A DNA stretch of 64,000 nucleotides, from contig CM049985.1 of the NCBI GenBank assembly GCA_016630955.3, forward strand, positions 2,914,001 to 2,978,000, read 5' to 3'. Origin of the DNA: Didymella arachidicola. Taxonomy: Eukaryota; Ascomycota; Dothideomycetes; Pleosporales; Didymellaceae. Below the pieces are notes generated by a model. The model was not told the DNA's origin. It saw only the letters and a program-made list of their open reading frames with translations, and ran no database searches. Both the position numbers and the translations under genes were made by a program. This document shows, one piece after another, positions 10,988 through 22,151 of the stretch (its first letter is position 1; every line of letters starts with the position of its first letter).

Positions 10988-11372
10988 TTACGCAGCAAGC
11001 GAGTGGTGATAATGGCTTGCCGACTGGCGCTGCTTCTCGTGCGCTTTCTCAAGATGGCCAAGTGCGAATTCGGCAGCGTCCTCCTTTGCTTGCTCCATAC
11101 GAGACCCATCGTACCAAAACCGAGCAGGATACTGAATGTTATTGATCACAGCAATGGTAGACCATGCTGTGCGCCCACCTGTTTGCATGTGAGTGCTTTT
11201 CTTCACGAAGTGCTTGGCGAAAGTACCTCGGCGGTCTGAAACATCTTGAAAGATAACTTCTCCTATGTTGTTTTCCTCGCAAAACTCTGCGAGGCTGTCA
11301 GTGGAGAGGTTGAACACTGGAAAAGGCGACCTCACGCTTGAGTTTGTGAGTCCAGGGTCCGTCGTGAGACAT
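10988..11372 (-). CDS. Small stand-alone double-stranded RNA-binding domain protein
   Basis: Three-exon model: 11372-11336, 11286-11227 and 11178-10988, giving 95 aa starting MSHDGPWTHKLKQFCEENN. The layout is alpha-beta-beta-beta-alpha as in a dsRBD: first helix WTHKLKQFCEENN, central strands around GGRTAWSTIAVINNIQYPARFWYDG, and final helix AKEDAAEFALGHLEK. The AKEDAAEFAL segment matches the RNA-contacting second helix consensus (K-x-x-A-A-x-x-A-L). Both introns have GTGAGG or GTACTT donors and CAG acceptors. The second intron (48 nt) is open in frame, so unspliced RNA still encodes a protein. Joining exon 1 recovers the expected W and helix 1, which supports the model. The biological role is unknown. 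Confidence 0.7.
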
Positions 11373-12851
11373 TCTGAAAGTATTGCTGAAGAAGCTGAGC
11401 CGAAGAAAGCTGAGAACCAGTGACAGAAGGAGAATCCAGAGGAATTTTTAAGAATTGCAGTGAATGATAGACTGCTGCCGAAGTCACTGAGCTTTATATC
11501 GTGACGTTGAGAAGGCGTTGGTTGAACAAGAACGACTTGTCACGATGGAGAGCTGAAGGGTGACAGTAAAATGCGAATACCCGTGAAGTAAGTCATGCTC
11601 CCTCTAGACTCAGTGTCAGATAGGACGCATTGAGATGTGGGCAGCCGCGCCTGAGTGCTGGGTTCCGACGCTCCAATTATGTGTTCTGCACGAGACCCGG
11701 TACTCTGGCACCAGAGTTGGTCCATCTTGTTCTAAGCGGGCCGAGAATAGGGCCACGGCAAAGAAACGGATTGTTGACCCTACTCGTACGAGAGATCTCA
11801 GATGTCAAGATATCGAAGGTAGTTCAGTAGGCCGATCTCTCGCAAAGACTGGTGCATGCACCTCGATGCGGTATACAAATTCAATAGCTGCTATAGCTAA
11901 TTTCATGGACTGAAGGCTGAAACTTCCGCACACTCAACGTCTTCCGTATCCACATGCTGCAAGACATCCTCTAGTGTCAAGCGAGCCAGCTCACCGTGCG
12001 CTTAGGCGGGCATTGCGACCCTGGCTGACCCATGATCAGGTTTGCAAACTGTGATATCATTAGCAGACTACGCGAAGACATTCAAAATCCTTATCCTAAA
12101 TCCCTGCTACGGATCGTGAGGCGGTGGAGGGGCTGTCAGCACAGCGAAGGGCAATTGAGCCCAATGTTTGCTAGCGAACTAGTGCGCACTGTCATAGTGG
12201 AGTCACTCATTGACAAAGCTGTCTTGGCAAGCATTTCCCAAGTGGCGGTCGCGCAATCACATGGCCGAAAGCAAATGCATGGGTACCTGCTGTTGTACTC
12301 CTTGTATCACAACACAACAGCTCGTCGACAGCATAACGAGCGTGAAGTACTCGCAAGGCTGCCAGCGGAGAGGTACGGCCTTGTATACTTGCCTCTTGTC
12401 ATGTGCGAACTCTAGGTGGACTTTTGGACCAAAGTGGAGTGAGATTGAGTTCATTATTGAGTGTGTAACACTCTTCGTAATTCGTACCAAAAGTGGGAGT
12501 AACGACAATGACAAGTGCTGGGTCCAAGACCAGCCAGTGGGGATCGAGTGTACCAAATGCTGTAACGCTCCAAGCTTCCAAGGGGAAGACAAATCAGTCC
12601 AATGAGGCGAACAGTGCAAGACCACAGTGCATAACAGCCTCAAAACTCCGGCCCTATGCATAGGCCCAGCGCATACGTGCGACTCCGGCTCGAGGACAGC
12701 AGCAAGCTGCGTCCTGACAAGTCGAATAGAACAGGTCTGACAGCGGACAGGAAATTATGTACGAGACAAAGCTGCAGCGTACCGAGCAAGCGGGTCTCCC
12801 GCCAGTGGGGATGGCTCCAATAATCAAACATTGTTTCCCAGCTGGGAACTG
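11373..12851. other. Gene-free stretch
   Basis: I see no convincing gene between the dsRBD gene and the 3' end of the 454-aa conserved protein. Several 60-130 aa frames exist, but they lack domains and have Cys/Ser/Arg-rich composition. Confidence 0.4.
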
Positions 12852-14267
12852 CTACGCCTGCACAGGGTGACGGCGTAACGCAGACGGTTGTTTGCTTGGA
12901 CTCCGGCCGCGAGTGTTCCGGCTGAACATCTCATCTATAAGCCGTTTGGGACCTATGTACTCCATGTTCATCTTTAGTGAAGCGCTCCGGATGAGCGGGA
13001 TGTGTAGATGAGCGTTCTGCTTCGAAGAGAAGCGGCGCTTGATGCAATCATCCACAAGAGCCATGAGGCCTGTGGCAACAACGACACTGTGTTCATCGTC
13101 AGTGCGTGCTTCAAGTAATCAACTGAGCACTACTTACTCAGCTATGTCCCCTTCAGACCGCAGGATATTGTCATCGGTGATTCGCAAATAGCTAGGAGGC
13201 ACCCATCCTCCACGTGCCTGCTCCTCACGCGCTTCAACCTGTGTCAATCGAACCGGACAGATGTGAGCCAACGGTTCCTTGTCATTGTCGTCACGGACAA
13301 GGTAGTACGAGATCGTCTCCTGATCACGGTCTTTCTTGACTATACGTCTCCAGGAATAGTCACTGCCCCAATGTTCAAAGGCGTACTTTTTGTTCGACTT
13401 GGCACCTCTCCTCTTGACCTCTATGTGAGCATAGTTGGAGAACTCCAGCTTGAGAGTGTTCGTAGGCAACAGCGCACGGCCCTTGAAGTAGCCTGCACTC
13501 TTGGGACGCGGGTCCTCTTCATCCTCGTCGTCCTCTTCTACATGACCCTGTACAGATTCGTAACCGGAATCTGAGCGCTTCAGGCCGGCCGCCGTTGTTG
13601 GGCGGGACTCGGGCTTGTGTACTAGACTGGCAAGGGCTGTGCTTGCACGCTGCAGAATCGGCCGTGTCTCCTGAGGTGGCTTCTGGTACTTGCGTATCGA
13701 GTGGCACACTTCTCGTCCAGATTCTCGACAATATCTGCGCAAGGAGAAGTCACGAGTTCGCAAGTCTTGCATGCGCAGATGATAGAGTGTATAATTCTGC
13801 TTCTTGTGATGGCGTTCCTCCACCTGAGTGTCGATGCGCAAGTTCATATTCCCATCGATAGTTGCGTCATCGTGTCTTATTGATATACGCTTAGAGGTAG
13901 GGAATAGCTCAGCGAAATCGCGCGGTGTCGTGGGGACAGCGTCGGTTGGTAGAGGTTCGTGGTGGTACTGTGGTACGTCGTACTCTGGCAGGTCATCTTC
14001 GCCGTCGTCGAGATCCTCGTTTGAAGTCGAGGCGTATGTGTCAACAGAGCCACGCGCCTGTTGCGAGTACTTGCTGCGATCATCTTTGCTAACAAAGTAG
14101 TCTTGGCGGCCTTCTACTCGTGCGTAGCACGTCTCGCTGTGCGGCAGCGACGGTCGTCTATCGCTATACTCTGTCGGCGCTGTTTCATACGAGCGTTCGC
14201 TGTCGGCGCTGCGGCCAGAGTGCGTGCTATTGCTCGACTGATGTCGCCAATGTACGTTGCGCGACAT
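12852..14267 (-). CDS. Conserved fungal protein of unknown function, possible tubby/LURP-like C-terminal fold
   Basis: Exons 14267-13138 and 13086-12852 give 454 aa; the 51-nt intron has donor GTAAGT. The start is MSRNVHWRHQ; the frame is open further upstream but with no ATG. Residues 1-120 are Ser/Asp-rich and probably disordered. The folded part begins near NMNLRIDTQV and LYHLRMQDLRTRDFSLRRYC, then RESGREVCHS. After an acidic linker comes TLKLEFSNYAHIEVKRRG, then FEHWGSDYSWRR and ISYYLVRDDND. The last exon supplies DVVVATGLMALVDDCIKRR. The pattern of strands followed by a long hydrophobic helix recalls tubby/LURP-one barrels, but that is inference. I recall similar uncharacterised proteins in other ascomycetes. 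Confidence 0.75.
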
Positions 14268-17200
14268 TATGCGTTCGTGTGGATATCCGCGAATAATAGA
14301 ATGAATAGGAGAACTCCTTGTCAATGCAAGCTGAGATGCTTATCGAGCATGCGTAGCCATGTATTGCACAGCGTATGTATATGTGGGACTGCCTAGAATG
14401 AAGCAGGCGCAGTGATCAGACAGCGCATGAGAGGGTGACCTGGCACGAGGCGGATGCAGGGACCGAACGGAATTAATAGATATTCGAGGCTTTGCGTAGG
14501 CATGCAACGAAAACAAAGGCGCAGCAATACAGCGTGGGGGGTGTTGTCACGGTCGCCTGGGGGCCCTGCTGAAGTCGTTGCGGCGATCCTTCTTCAAGCA
14601 TCTCGATCACTGCCAGCGAAGATGCCTGCAGCTTAATGCAATCACTGCAACCACCATCCCCTTGGCCTGCACGACGGTGCCCGCTGCAGCGAATCCGCGA
14701 CGCTCAAGGGTGCCGTCGTGTGAAGGCCAGGCCCGCTGACTTGCCCCGATTAACCAGCCTCCCTTGCACCCAGCCTATCATTCAGGGCCTCCCAGCCGCC
14801 GGATTCATCAGCTTGTCACCTTCGCGCAACGCTCAGCACACCACTTTGCAGCCTGTGGAAGCAGCAGTATCTACAACTGCAAAGCGTACAGAAAATGTGC
14901 GGCTGCATCAAGTGCTCACTCAGCGATGCATAGCGAGTTGTGCCCTGCGACAGCGACCGCTTCAGCTTCAGCGGACAGCGACACCGCCGTATCCGCCAGG
15001 CTTCCCAGCCTGAACGCCGGTACGAACTGTGCAAGGCGGGACGCCAATAGCGGGACGACGCTCCCATGGCTGATCAATCCACGTGCGCGCCGTCCCTTTT
15101 CGTCTTTCGACGGGCTATCCCGGCAGTCAGCGGACAGTGAGCAGACCATTGTGCGCTCTCCTGAGTGACACTCCAAGCGCAGCACTCCACTGTGACGACA
15201 TGTGTTGCTGGCGATCCCCCTCTCTACGATGATCGGGAGTATGCAGCGTTTTCCCTACGGGGGGTAGGGCTGCGGTGGCTGTCTTCGAACGGTGGTCCAG
15301 AAGCGGACCTTCAACCTCTTACAGCACAGCCTTGACTAGACAGAGGCGACCAGCTGCGATCTGGTGACACCGGCATCTGATTATTCGACAGCTGCATGAC
15401 AAGTTTCCAGATTTTCTAGTCTTTCGTGATAGTCGATTCCGCGAAATCTCATACCCCATCGAATTTCGACAAATGCACATCCACTATTCCAAAATCTTGG
15501 TCCTGCGAGTCATTTGGATGAAGCTCCCCTGACGCTCACTGAGCCCGAATATAATCCAGTCCCATGGATTTCTCATTGTGCGTTTGGTTGGACCAATCAA
15601 CGGTCAGTACGTGGTCCCAAATGAAGCACAGCTACATTCACATCGATGTGCAGCCTCGTATCTTGACTATGAAACTAACAGAGTAGCAAGAAGCGCTTCG
15701 GTGGAAACACGTTCACCCAGCACTATGGATCCATATGCGATTTGAAGCACATACTTCGTCATCCAATATCCCTGATTATCTCCCGCGGCTCCACTGCCTC
15801 TTCCCCATCTCATTCTGGCCTTTCCGATCCACTCAAGGCCCAGAGCAAGGGCTGCAGATGTAGAGAATCGCATATAGGAGCACACTCCACAAATCTGCCG
15901 CACAACAGAACACCGCACAGCACGACGCCTTGCGACCAGTGACCGATGAGTCCATCCACCAAACGGCGCTCAACGACTAGGCCCTCTTTTCAATCCAATC
16001 ACTTGGATCTGTACCCGTTACTCAATTCGAATCACTCAGCCTACCCCGCGCTTGATGCCTCGTACGCTTATGCTGTGTGGATGCCCAAGGCTTCCATCGG
16101 TAGCCTTGATACCGATGCATCGGATTCTGCACGAAAGGACAATCATTTGCTGCACTGCAAGGCAAGTTAGAGGTTCTTATGGAGGACTCGAAGTAGAGGC
16201 GAAAGTTTCCTTGTCCAGTGGCCGTTCGCCTCGTGTCACATTTGACGATCTTACAGCGCTGGCGGTGAAGCGATGCGTGAGCAGACTGCGGGGCTCACTC
16301 GTCGACATTCCAACAGAGTGCTGCGAGGCCTCAGGATCGGAAGCTGGTTAGATCAGTCGGCAAGCCGGGTCTGCCGTCAGTTAGACTCCATGCTCCAGAA
16401 ATGGGTGCCTTGACGCGTCTGTGCCAGTCAATGTCTAGCGAGGGGGCTCATCGACCTAACCCGGATTGCCCCGACGACTGAAGTTGTCATCACGAGTGAA
16501 AACTGCGAGTAGGTGTATGGCAGCAACATGCATCAGCGGCTGCCATCGGGTCAGTGCGACGTTGATGTATGCAACGTGCCCGCTACATATGACGCAACCT
16601 GCTCCGGCCTGCTCTTGTGCTACGACAGCCTCATGACATGATACGGACACGACCTTTAAGCGTCGCGTTGCTGAAATAAATCATCCGTTGGACCCTATAT
16701 GAGCTTCGATGCCTTCCTGCGAGCCCTGAGGTTGGATGTCAGACCCCTGGCCCCAGATCTGCCGATTACCATTTTTGAACTTGATCTTGCTGCAGAACCA
16801 AAGGTCTTGCAACTTCCAGCCTGCTGAACCAATCCGCGGGTATTAACGAAGATTTTGATGAGGCGCAGCTTAACCTATTCGCCCACCAAATCACGAAGGG
16901 GTCAAGCACAGTCGCGCCAAGGGGTGTCTTCCTTCTTCAGTACAAGGCAGCCATATGTACTTTACCGGTCGCTTGTGTGCCTATGGCTCCGATTCAGGAC
17001 TCGTACGCCCGGTTATGGAGGAGTGAGGCTAGAGTAAGGGGGCTGTGCTACAGGCCTGGCATTGCCGTTCACACACGTAGCCTGAGAAAGAAATGGTATG
17101 CTAAGTATCTCACACATCGATAGAGATGGGGATACGCAAAATGTCTGTCTAAATGTAAGCTTTGTGAGAAGGGACCGCTACCAAATGGTACAGTACGCTG

Positions 17201-17472
17201 TCGAGGTTCCACGTGGCTGACTGGAGCAGAAGATAAGTTCAGTAACATCAATGAGGATCGACCACAAACAGATTCGTGGACAGCAATTGGCAAAATCATC
17301 GTTTCATTGTCTTATTATGTAGACACAATGGTTTTACTCCGTCCCAGCCACTGGCGTGTATGCTTAGGTTGTTCTGGCACCGAAGCCATACTAATCCCTG
17401 CTCGCTTTCGTGGCCCGAAACTTTTCGACCCATTGTTCGATGCTTTTATCCGCCTCGTATCCGTGCAAGCAT
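14268..17472. other. Gene-poor tract of 3.2 kb
   Basis: I found no supportable intact gene. On the minus strand at about 15361-15630 one frame reads like a hydrophilic protein broken by three stops (see findings). A minus-strand frame ending at 15667 begins MRFSTSAALALGL, resembling a secretion signal, but leads nowhere convincing. Confidence 0.35.
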
Positions 17473-18124
17473 CTAAGCAAGCTGACCGCAGTCGGCGATG
17501 ACGATCTTAGCCTTGGTGGCACCGGAGGAGGAACCGTAGGACTCGACCTTCTTGACGACGTCAAGGCCATCGATAACCGAACCGAAGACAACGTGCTTGC
17601 CGTCCAACCACGAGGTCTTCTCAGTGCAGATGAAGAACTGGGAGCCGTTGCTAGAGTGTGTCAGCAATTGTGAATGCCATTGGTATCGGCGTCCTTACGT
17701 GTTAGGGCCAGCATTGGCCATGGAGAGGATACCAGGGCCAGTGTGCTTCAGGGTGAAGTTCTCATCCCTGAACTTCTCGCCGTAGATCGACTCACCACCG
17801 GTACCGTTGCCGGCGGTGAAGTCACCACCCTGGAGCATGAACTGGGGGATGACACGGTGGAAGGATGCACCCTTGAAGTGGAGGGGCTTGCCGCTGCGGC
17901 CGGTACCCTTCTCACCAGTGCAAAGAGCGCGGAAGTTCTCAGCGGTCTGTTCATTGCTGTCAGCTGCCAATTCGAAAGGAAATTGCCAGCTTTTTCTGAT
18001 GGCGGGGTAATGAAAAGCCGCGAAAACTTACGTTAGGAACGACATCACCACGGAGCTCCATGACGATGCGGCCAAGAGGCTGGCCTCCGGCGGTGACATC
18101 GAAGAAAACCTGGGACTTGGACAT
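17473..18124 (-). CDS. CPR1: Cyclophilin A, peptidyl-prolyl cis-trans isomerase
   Basis: Cytosolic prolyl isomerase that assists protein folding and is the cyclosporin A target in fungi. Exons 18124-18032, 17946-17699 and 17650-17473 give 172 aa, the usual size for cyclophilin A. Active-site residues are visible: R62 in FHRVIPQFMLQGGD, Q70, F120 in NGSQFF, W128 in TSWLDGKHVVFG, and H133. The AENFRALCTGEKG and GNGTGGESIYG motifs are intact. Introns of 85 and 48 nt have GTAAGT/GTAAGG donors. There is no signal or targeting peptide, so a cytosolic or nuclear location is expected. The C-terminal half is highly conserved and the identification is secure. Confidence 0.96.
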
Positions 18125-18972
18125 GGTGATGTGTGATGTGGTGTTTTTGGAGTGTTGTTGAGGTAGATGGATGAGGGAAGGGGCAACAAAGCTCAATGAG
18201 GGGTACTCTAAGGTTTTATACCCTTGCGTTTGCTGATGTACGAAACAGAGGCAAGAGCTCTCGCCCATGTGGACCTCCTAAGCATCATTGGCCGCTTGTA
18301 GCTCCCCGATTTTTTCTCGAAGCTCTTCTGGAAGCAGCTTAACCAAGTGAGAATTGCCCCTCACTTGGAGGGGTAACCAGGTATCCACACGTGTCACCGG
18401 AGCAACTACCCACGCGAGGGACTGACATCTCCTGTCACTGTGGCAATACTTTTGAATGATCCGGTGGGTCGCGCTGCTGAGCTTCACTGCGAACACTACA
18501 AACATCGTCTGGCTTTCACATCACAGTAAAGCTCCAGTGCTACCTTGAAGACAAGCGCCATGACGTTCTGCGCTAGCCTAAAACACATTAGTGTCTCAGG
18601 TCCCGGCTGACTTCAGCCCTGGTGCTTCATTTATGCGGGCTGTGCAACCCGCTCGCCCTTGCGACGACAGACGCACTGCAGACCACTTCTTTTCGAGATT
18701 TTTAGATGGCCATGTTTAGGACACAGTTCTGCAACGACGGTATGGTCAGTCGATAATGCTCAAGGGAATAGCCTCAGTTTCCTCACCAGCAGCCCTACGA
18801 TTCGACTATGTGGTATCTAGAAGCTGCCGACATCGATGCTCGATTAACGCAACTCAATAGGTCGAAAATCTAATAAAATAAAAGTTGCAAATGTAGCGAC
18901 GCCATGCAATCATCATATGGACCCAACCAACCAGTCGATGTCGACAACAGAAATTCTCGGGTAAAGCCTAAG
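18125..18972. other. Upstream region of cyclophilin A
   Basis: This should contain the cyclophilin promoter. A 75-codon minus-strand frame (18278-18505, ending in LPEELREKIGELQAANDA) is the only notable open frame, and I cannot support it as a gene. Confidence 0.4.
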
Positions 18973-20686
18973 CTAAAACTTGGCCTCTGCGGATCTCAGA
19001 AAAGCTGCACGTTCTGCAGTATCCTTTGCCTCAGCATCTCTCCACTGCTGAGCAACCTCAGCTTTTCTTTTCTCACTTCTGGGCTCGAATTCCATCTCGA
19101 AGGGATCGGGTTTGATGATCAAGAGCGAGTTCGACTTGTTGAGAGGAACCTCAATCTCCCGCTTGGTGACAGGGTCAACCTTTCTCTTGAGATTGAAAGC
19201 CCACATCAGACCGCCACAGCCAGTGATAGTCTCGTCGCGGGTGATGGACATACCGAGACACTGACGCTGGCCCCAGCCAAACGACGACATACCTGTGATC
19301 ACAGGGAATTTGGTCAGAGGCCCTTGGAATGTTGGCCAACCTTCCTCGAGCCACCTCTCAGGACGGTAGGACTCTGGATCAGGGTACTTGACAGGGTTAC
19401 GGAGGAAGGCGTAGTCGAGAGGCAAGATGCGTGTTCCTTTGGGGATGAAGTACCCACCATACCAGTCATCAGCTTCGCATTCATGGGCAACACCTGCGAG
19501 TATATCAGCGTATATCATCACGGAAGCGGATATGGCAACACATACCAGTCGGGACAGTAGGCTTCCAGCGCATGGTCTCCTTAATACATGCGCGCAATAT
19601 GGGGAGGTTGGGCATATCAGCGACCGTGGGAGGGTTGTTTCCACAGACAGCATCGATCTCGTCCTGGCACTTCTTCTGCCATTCCGGGTGGTGAACCATG
19701 GCAATCAAGAAGTAGTAGATGGGACCGGTGACAGTAAAGATACCGACAAGAGCCATCATACCGAGCACACAAGAAGCCTCGTAGTCTCCGGAGATATTGG
19801 TCTTTTCAGCGGTCTCAAGATATGTCTTAGTGAAGCAAGGTCGCTGCTTGCCCTTCTCCATCTTGTTGCGGGTGACGACAAGGTTCTTCATAAAAAACTC
19901 CTGTTGATCGTCGTGACGCTTGCGCTCACGGAGCTTCCATGGGTTGATGGGCTCTGGGACCCAGTCCCATAGAGGTGTCAAGACGTTGGTGATAGGTCCG
20001 GCCGGTGACATCTGGGTAAGGAGACCCCAAGCACTCGGTGTCAGGGGAACGCTGATGTTGTGGTCGTCCCAGGTAAGGGTCGCCATCACCTTAGAGCACA
20101 TATCTTCAAGAGACCAGCAGAAGTCGTCGGGTTTTTCGACAAGGCGCTGAAGCCATCGCTTCTGTTCATACTCCATGATGCCATAATATCTGGCGTTCGT
20201 GGATTCCGTGAGGTAAGAATGAGTGAACTTGCGCTGACGGGCCCAGTACTCTGTTTATAGTTAGCGAAGCGTCGCCTCGGATGTTACATTCAACTTACGA
20301 TTCTTGCCCATGAGAGGCAGATACTCCATTGATCCATAGGTACTCTTTGCATCGAACAAGGACTTGATCTCAGGACGATCGGAGTACACCTTTGCCCTCT
20401 TCACCAAGATGTCCTCAGCAATGCTCTCGTCCGAGATAATCACGAAGTTCGCTCCCAGCATCTTTGTTCGGTAAATCGGTCCGTACATATCAGCCCATTC
20501 TTTGAACTTGAGCCACATGAAGTCGATGGGCAGGTCGTGTATGCGCCCAACCCATGGTATCAGTGCCGGCCCTGGCAGCCCGCGGCAGTTGTACTTGGCG
20601 TTGTACTTTGCGACGATATCGATAAGTGCGTATACAAGGAAGCCAACGACGGCTATGCCGATGGCGTATGCTGTGAATTGATGCAT
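18973..20686 (-). CDS. Cytochrome P450 monooxygenase with atypical I-helix
   Basis: Exons 20686-20299, 20250-19546 and 19493-18973 give 537 aa. The N-terminus (MHQFTAYAIGIAVVGFLVYA) is a single membrane anchor, followed by the hinge GLPGPALIPWVGR, so it sits on the ER facing the cytosol. Visible P450 landmarks are the C-helix W132-x-x-x-R136 (YWARQRKF), the K-helix E354-x-x-R357 (KETMRW), the PERW motif after the meander (YRPERWLEEG), and the haem loop FGWGQRQCLG with C443. The I-helix reads MMALVGIFTVTGP where AGx(D/E)T is expected, so the acid is replaced by Phe. Overall organisation resembles fungal secondary-metabolism P450s related to O-methylsterigmatocystin oxidoreductase, but substrate is unknown. 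It is divergent from the FAD monooxygenase. Confidence 0.92.
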
Positions 20687-22151
20687 CCTTTTGTTGAAAG
20701 GACTTTGGAATAGAGAGCGTCAAAGGTACGGCAACGATTAAGTCGAGGCACAAAGACGGATAAGCACCTAGATATCACACACTTCGAATTGGTGGGCGTG
20801 CATCTTGTCCGGGTCCCCAAGTCCTTGGACCGTCAGATTCTGACAAGGCTGCATGGCACAGTGATACACTAAGCAGGTTACCTGTGGCTTCCCAGTTAGA
20901 TGTATTGCCTGATCAGTGCAGGTCCAGGAATGCTGATGGTAAACGGCCAATAAGGAGGTCGGAGACAAGACCGGCGCCCTGGTAGCTGCCGCTAATGCCC
21001 AGATCTGGAAGCAGAAAGAGACCAACATCGATCAGCAATGGGTGCCGACTGGCCGACTTTGACAACTCTGTCGGTATTACAACCCACCGACGATGATGTT
21101 CGGATCGTCAAGACATGTTTCAGTTGATTGTTATGCACGGCCAGGCGCTGATGCGATCGTCATCTATTGCTGCGGCTGAATCACCAATTGACACCCCTTG
21201 TTTCTAAAATAAGGTACGGTCGGCAATCTAATGGAGGCTCTGGGAAGCTAGATTGAACGATTATCGAAACGATGACCATATTGTCATGATCACTTTGAAT
21301 CTCGAAGCATTGTTAACAGCCAACCAAGCTTCAAGCGGCGCTTGCACAACGATCACCCCGGCACTATTTGGAGCAATGACCATAGTAATCTCAGCAAGCC
21401 CATTTGTCTCACCAAGATCATTGATAGCACTCAATGCCCCAGCAGCTATCTTGAGTGCTGCCGGTTCCGCCAGTCGGCTGCGCACGCAGCCATGTGTCCA
21501 AGTCTAATTTTCGGGTTGAGAGGCTCAGTCCGACACACATTTCCTTGAGCAGGTCCACTCGAGCAGTTGTCAAAGTGTCATTAGGGGTCTCGACTGCTGG
21601 CATATGCTACGCACATTTACACGCCACCAGTCACGCCCGGACGTAAAAGCAACACGTGTGGGGAAACGATCAGTCACACGGTTGCACCAGATTAGAGTTC
21701 ATCGACCAGTCGTTGATGACTGGCAGTTGCAGCATACAAAACAACTCTATTCTGCGTCGTCGGTGTAGCGTATCACCGAGTGTTCTTTGACAATTCGGAG
21801 TTGGGCGTGGGGAACCATAGCGCGAGCACTGACCCCTGTCAACCTCGGGAGCTAACTCATCAGAGCCCATCCCTGTCCACGACATCATGGACCTGTGCGT
21901 GCCTGCACATCTCCGCTGGTGTACCCATCATCGCCTGATGTCAGTGAATGCTTTGTGTCGCAGCGAGTGCGAACAGCAGGACCGCAACCGGACTTCCGCC
22001 TAGTCCGATGTCTCCGGGCCCACACTGGGGTCCCCAAAGCCGAGCACTGCTCGCACGATCCTTAAGATGACTACAAAGATCTCCAAGCCAGACGGTGTTT
22101 GTTCGACTTTACGTCGTCTCGTTGCGAGCCGAAACAGTCGAATCCACCAAT
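20687..22151. promoter_or_regulatory. Divergent intergenic region between P450 and FAD monooxygenase
   Basis: 1.46 kb separate the two outward-facing starts, so the region probably holds both promoters. A CGG-N12-CCG inverted pair lies at 21761-21778, inside the arms TCGGTG and CACCGA; this is the type of site bound by Zn2Cys6 regulators. I see no gene in the region. Confidence 0.35.

Noticed and set aside
10873..11145. Ser/Thr-rich plus-strand frame overlapping the dsRBD gene's 3' half
   Set aside because: It starts at a non-ATG codon and is antisense to the better-supported dsRBD exon.
18278..18505. 75-codon frame upstream of cyclophilin ending LPEELREKIGELQAANDA
   Set aside because: Only the last 25 codons look protein-like; no partner exon or family found.
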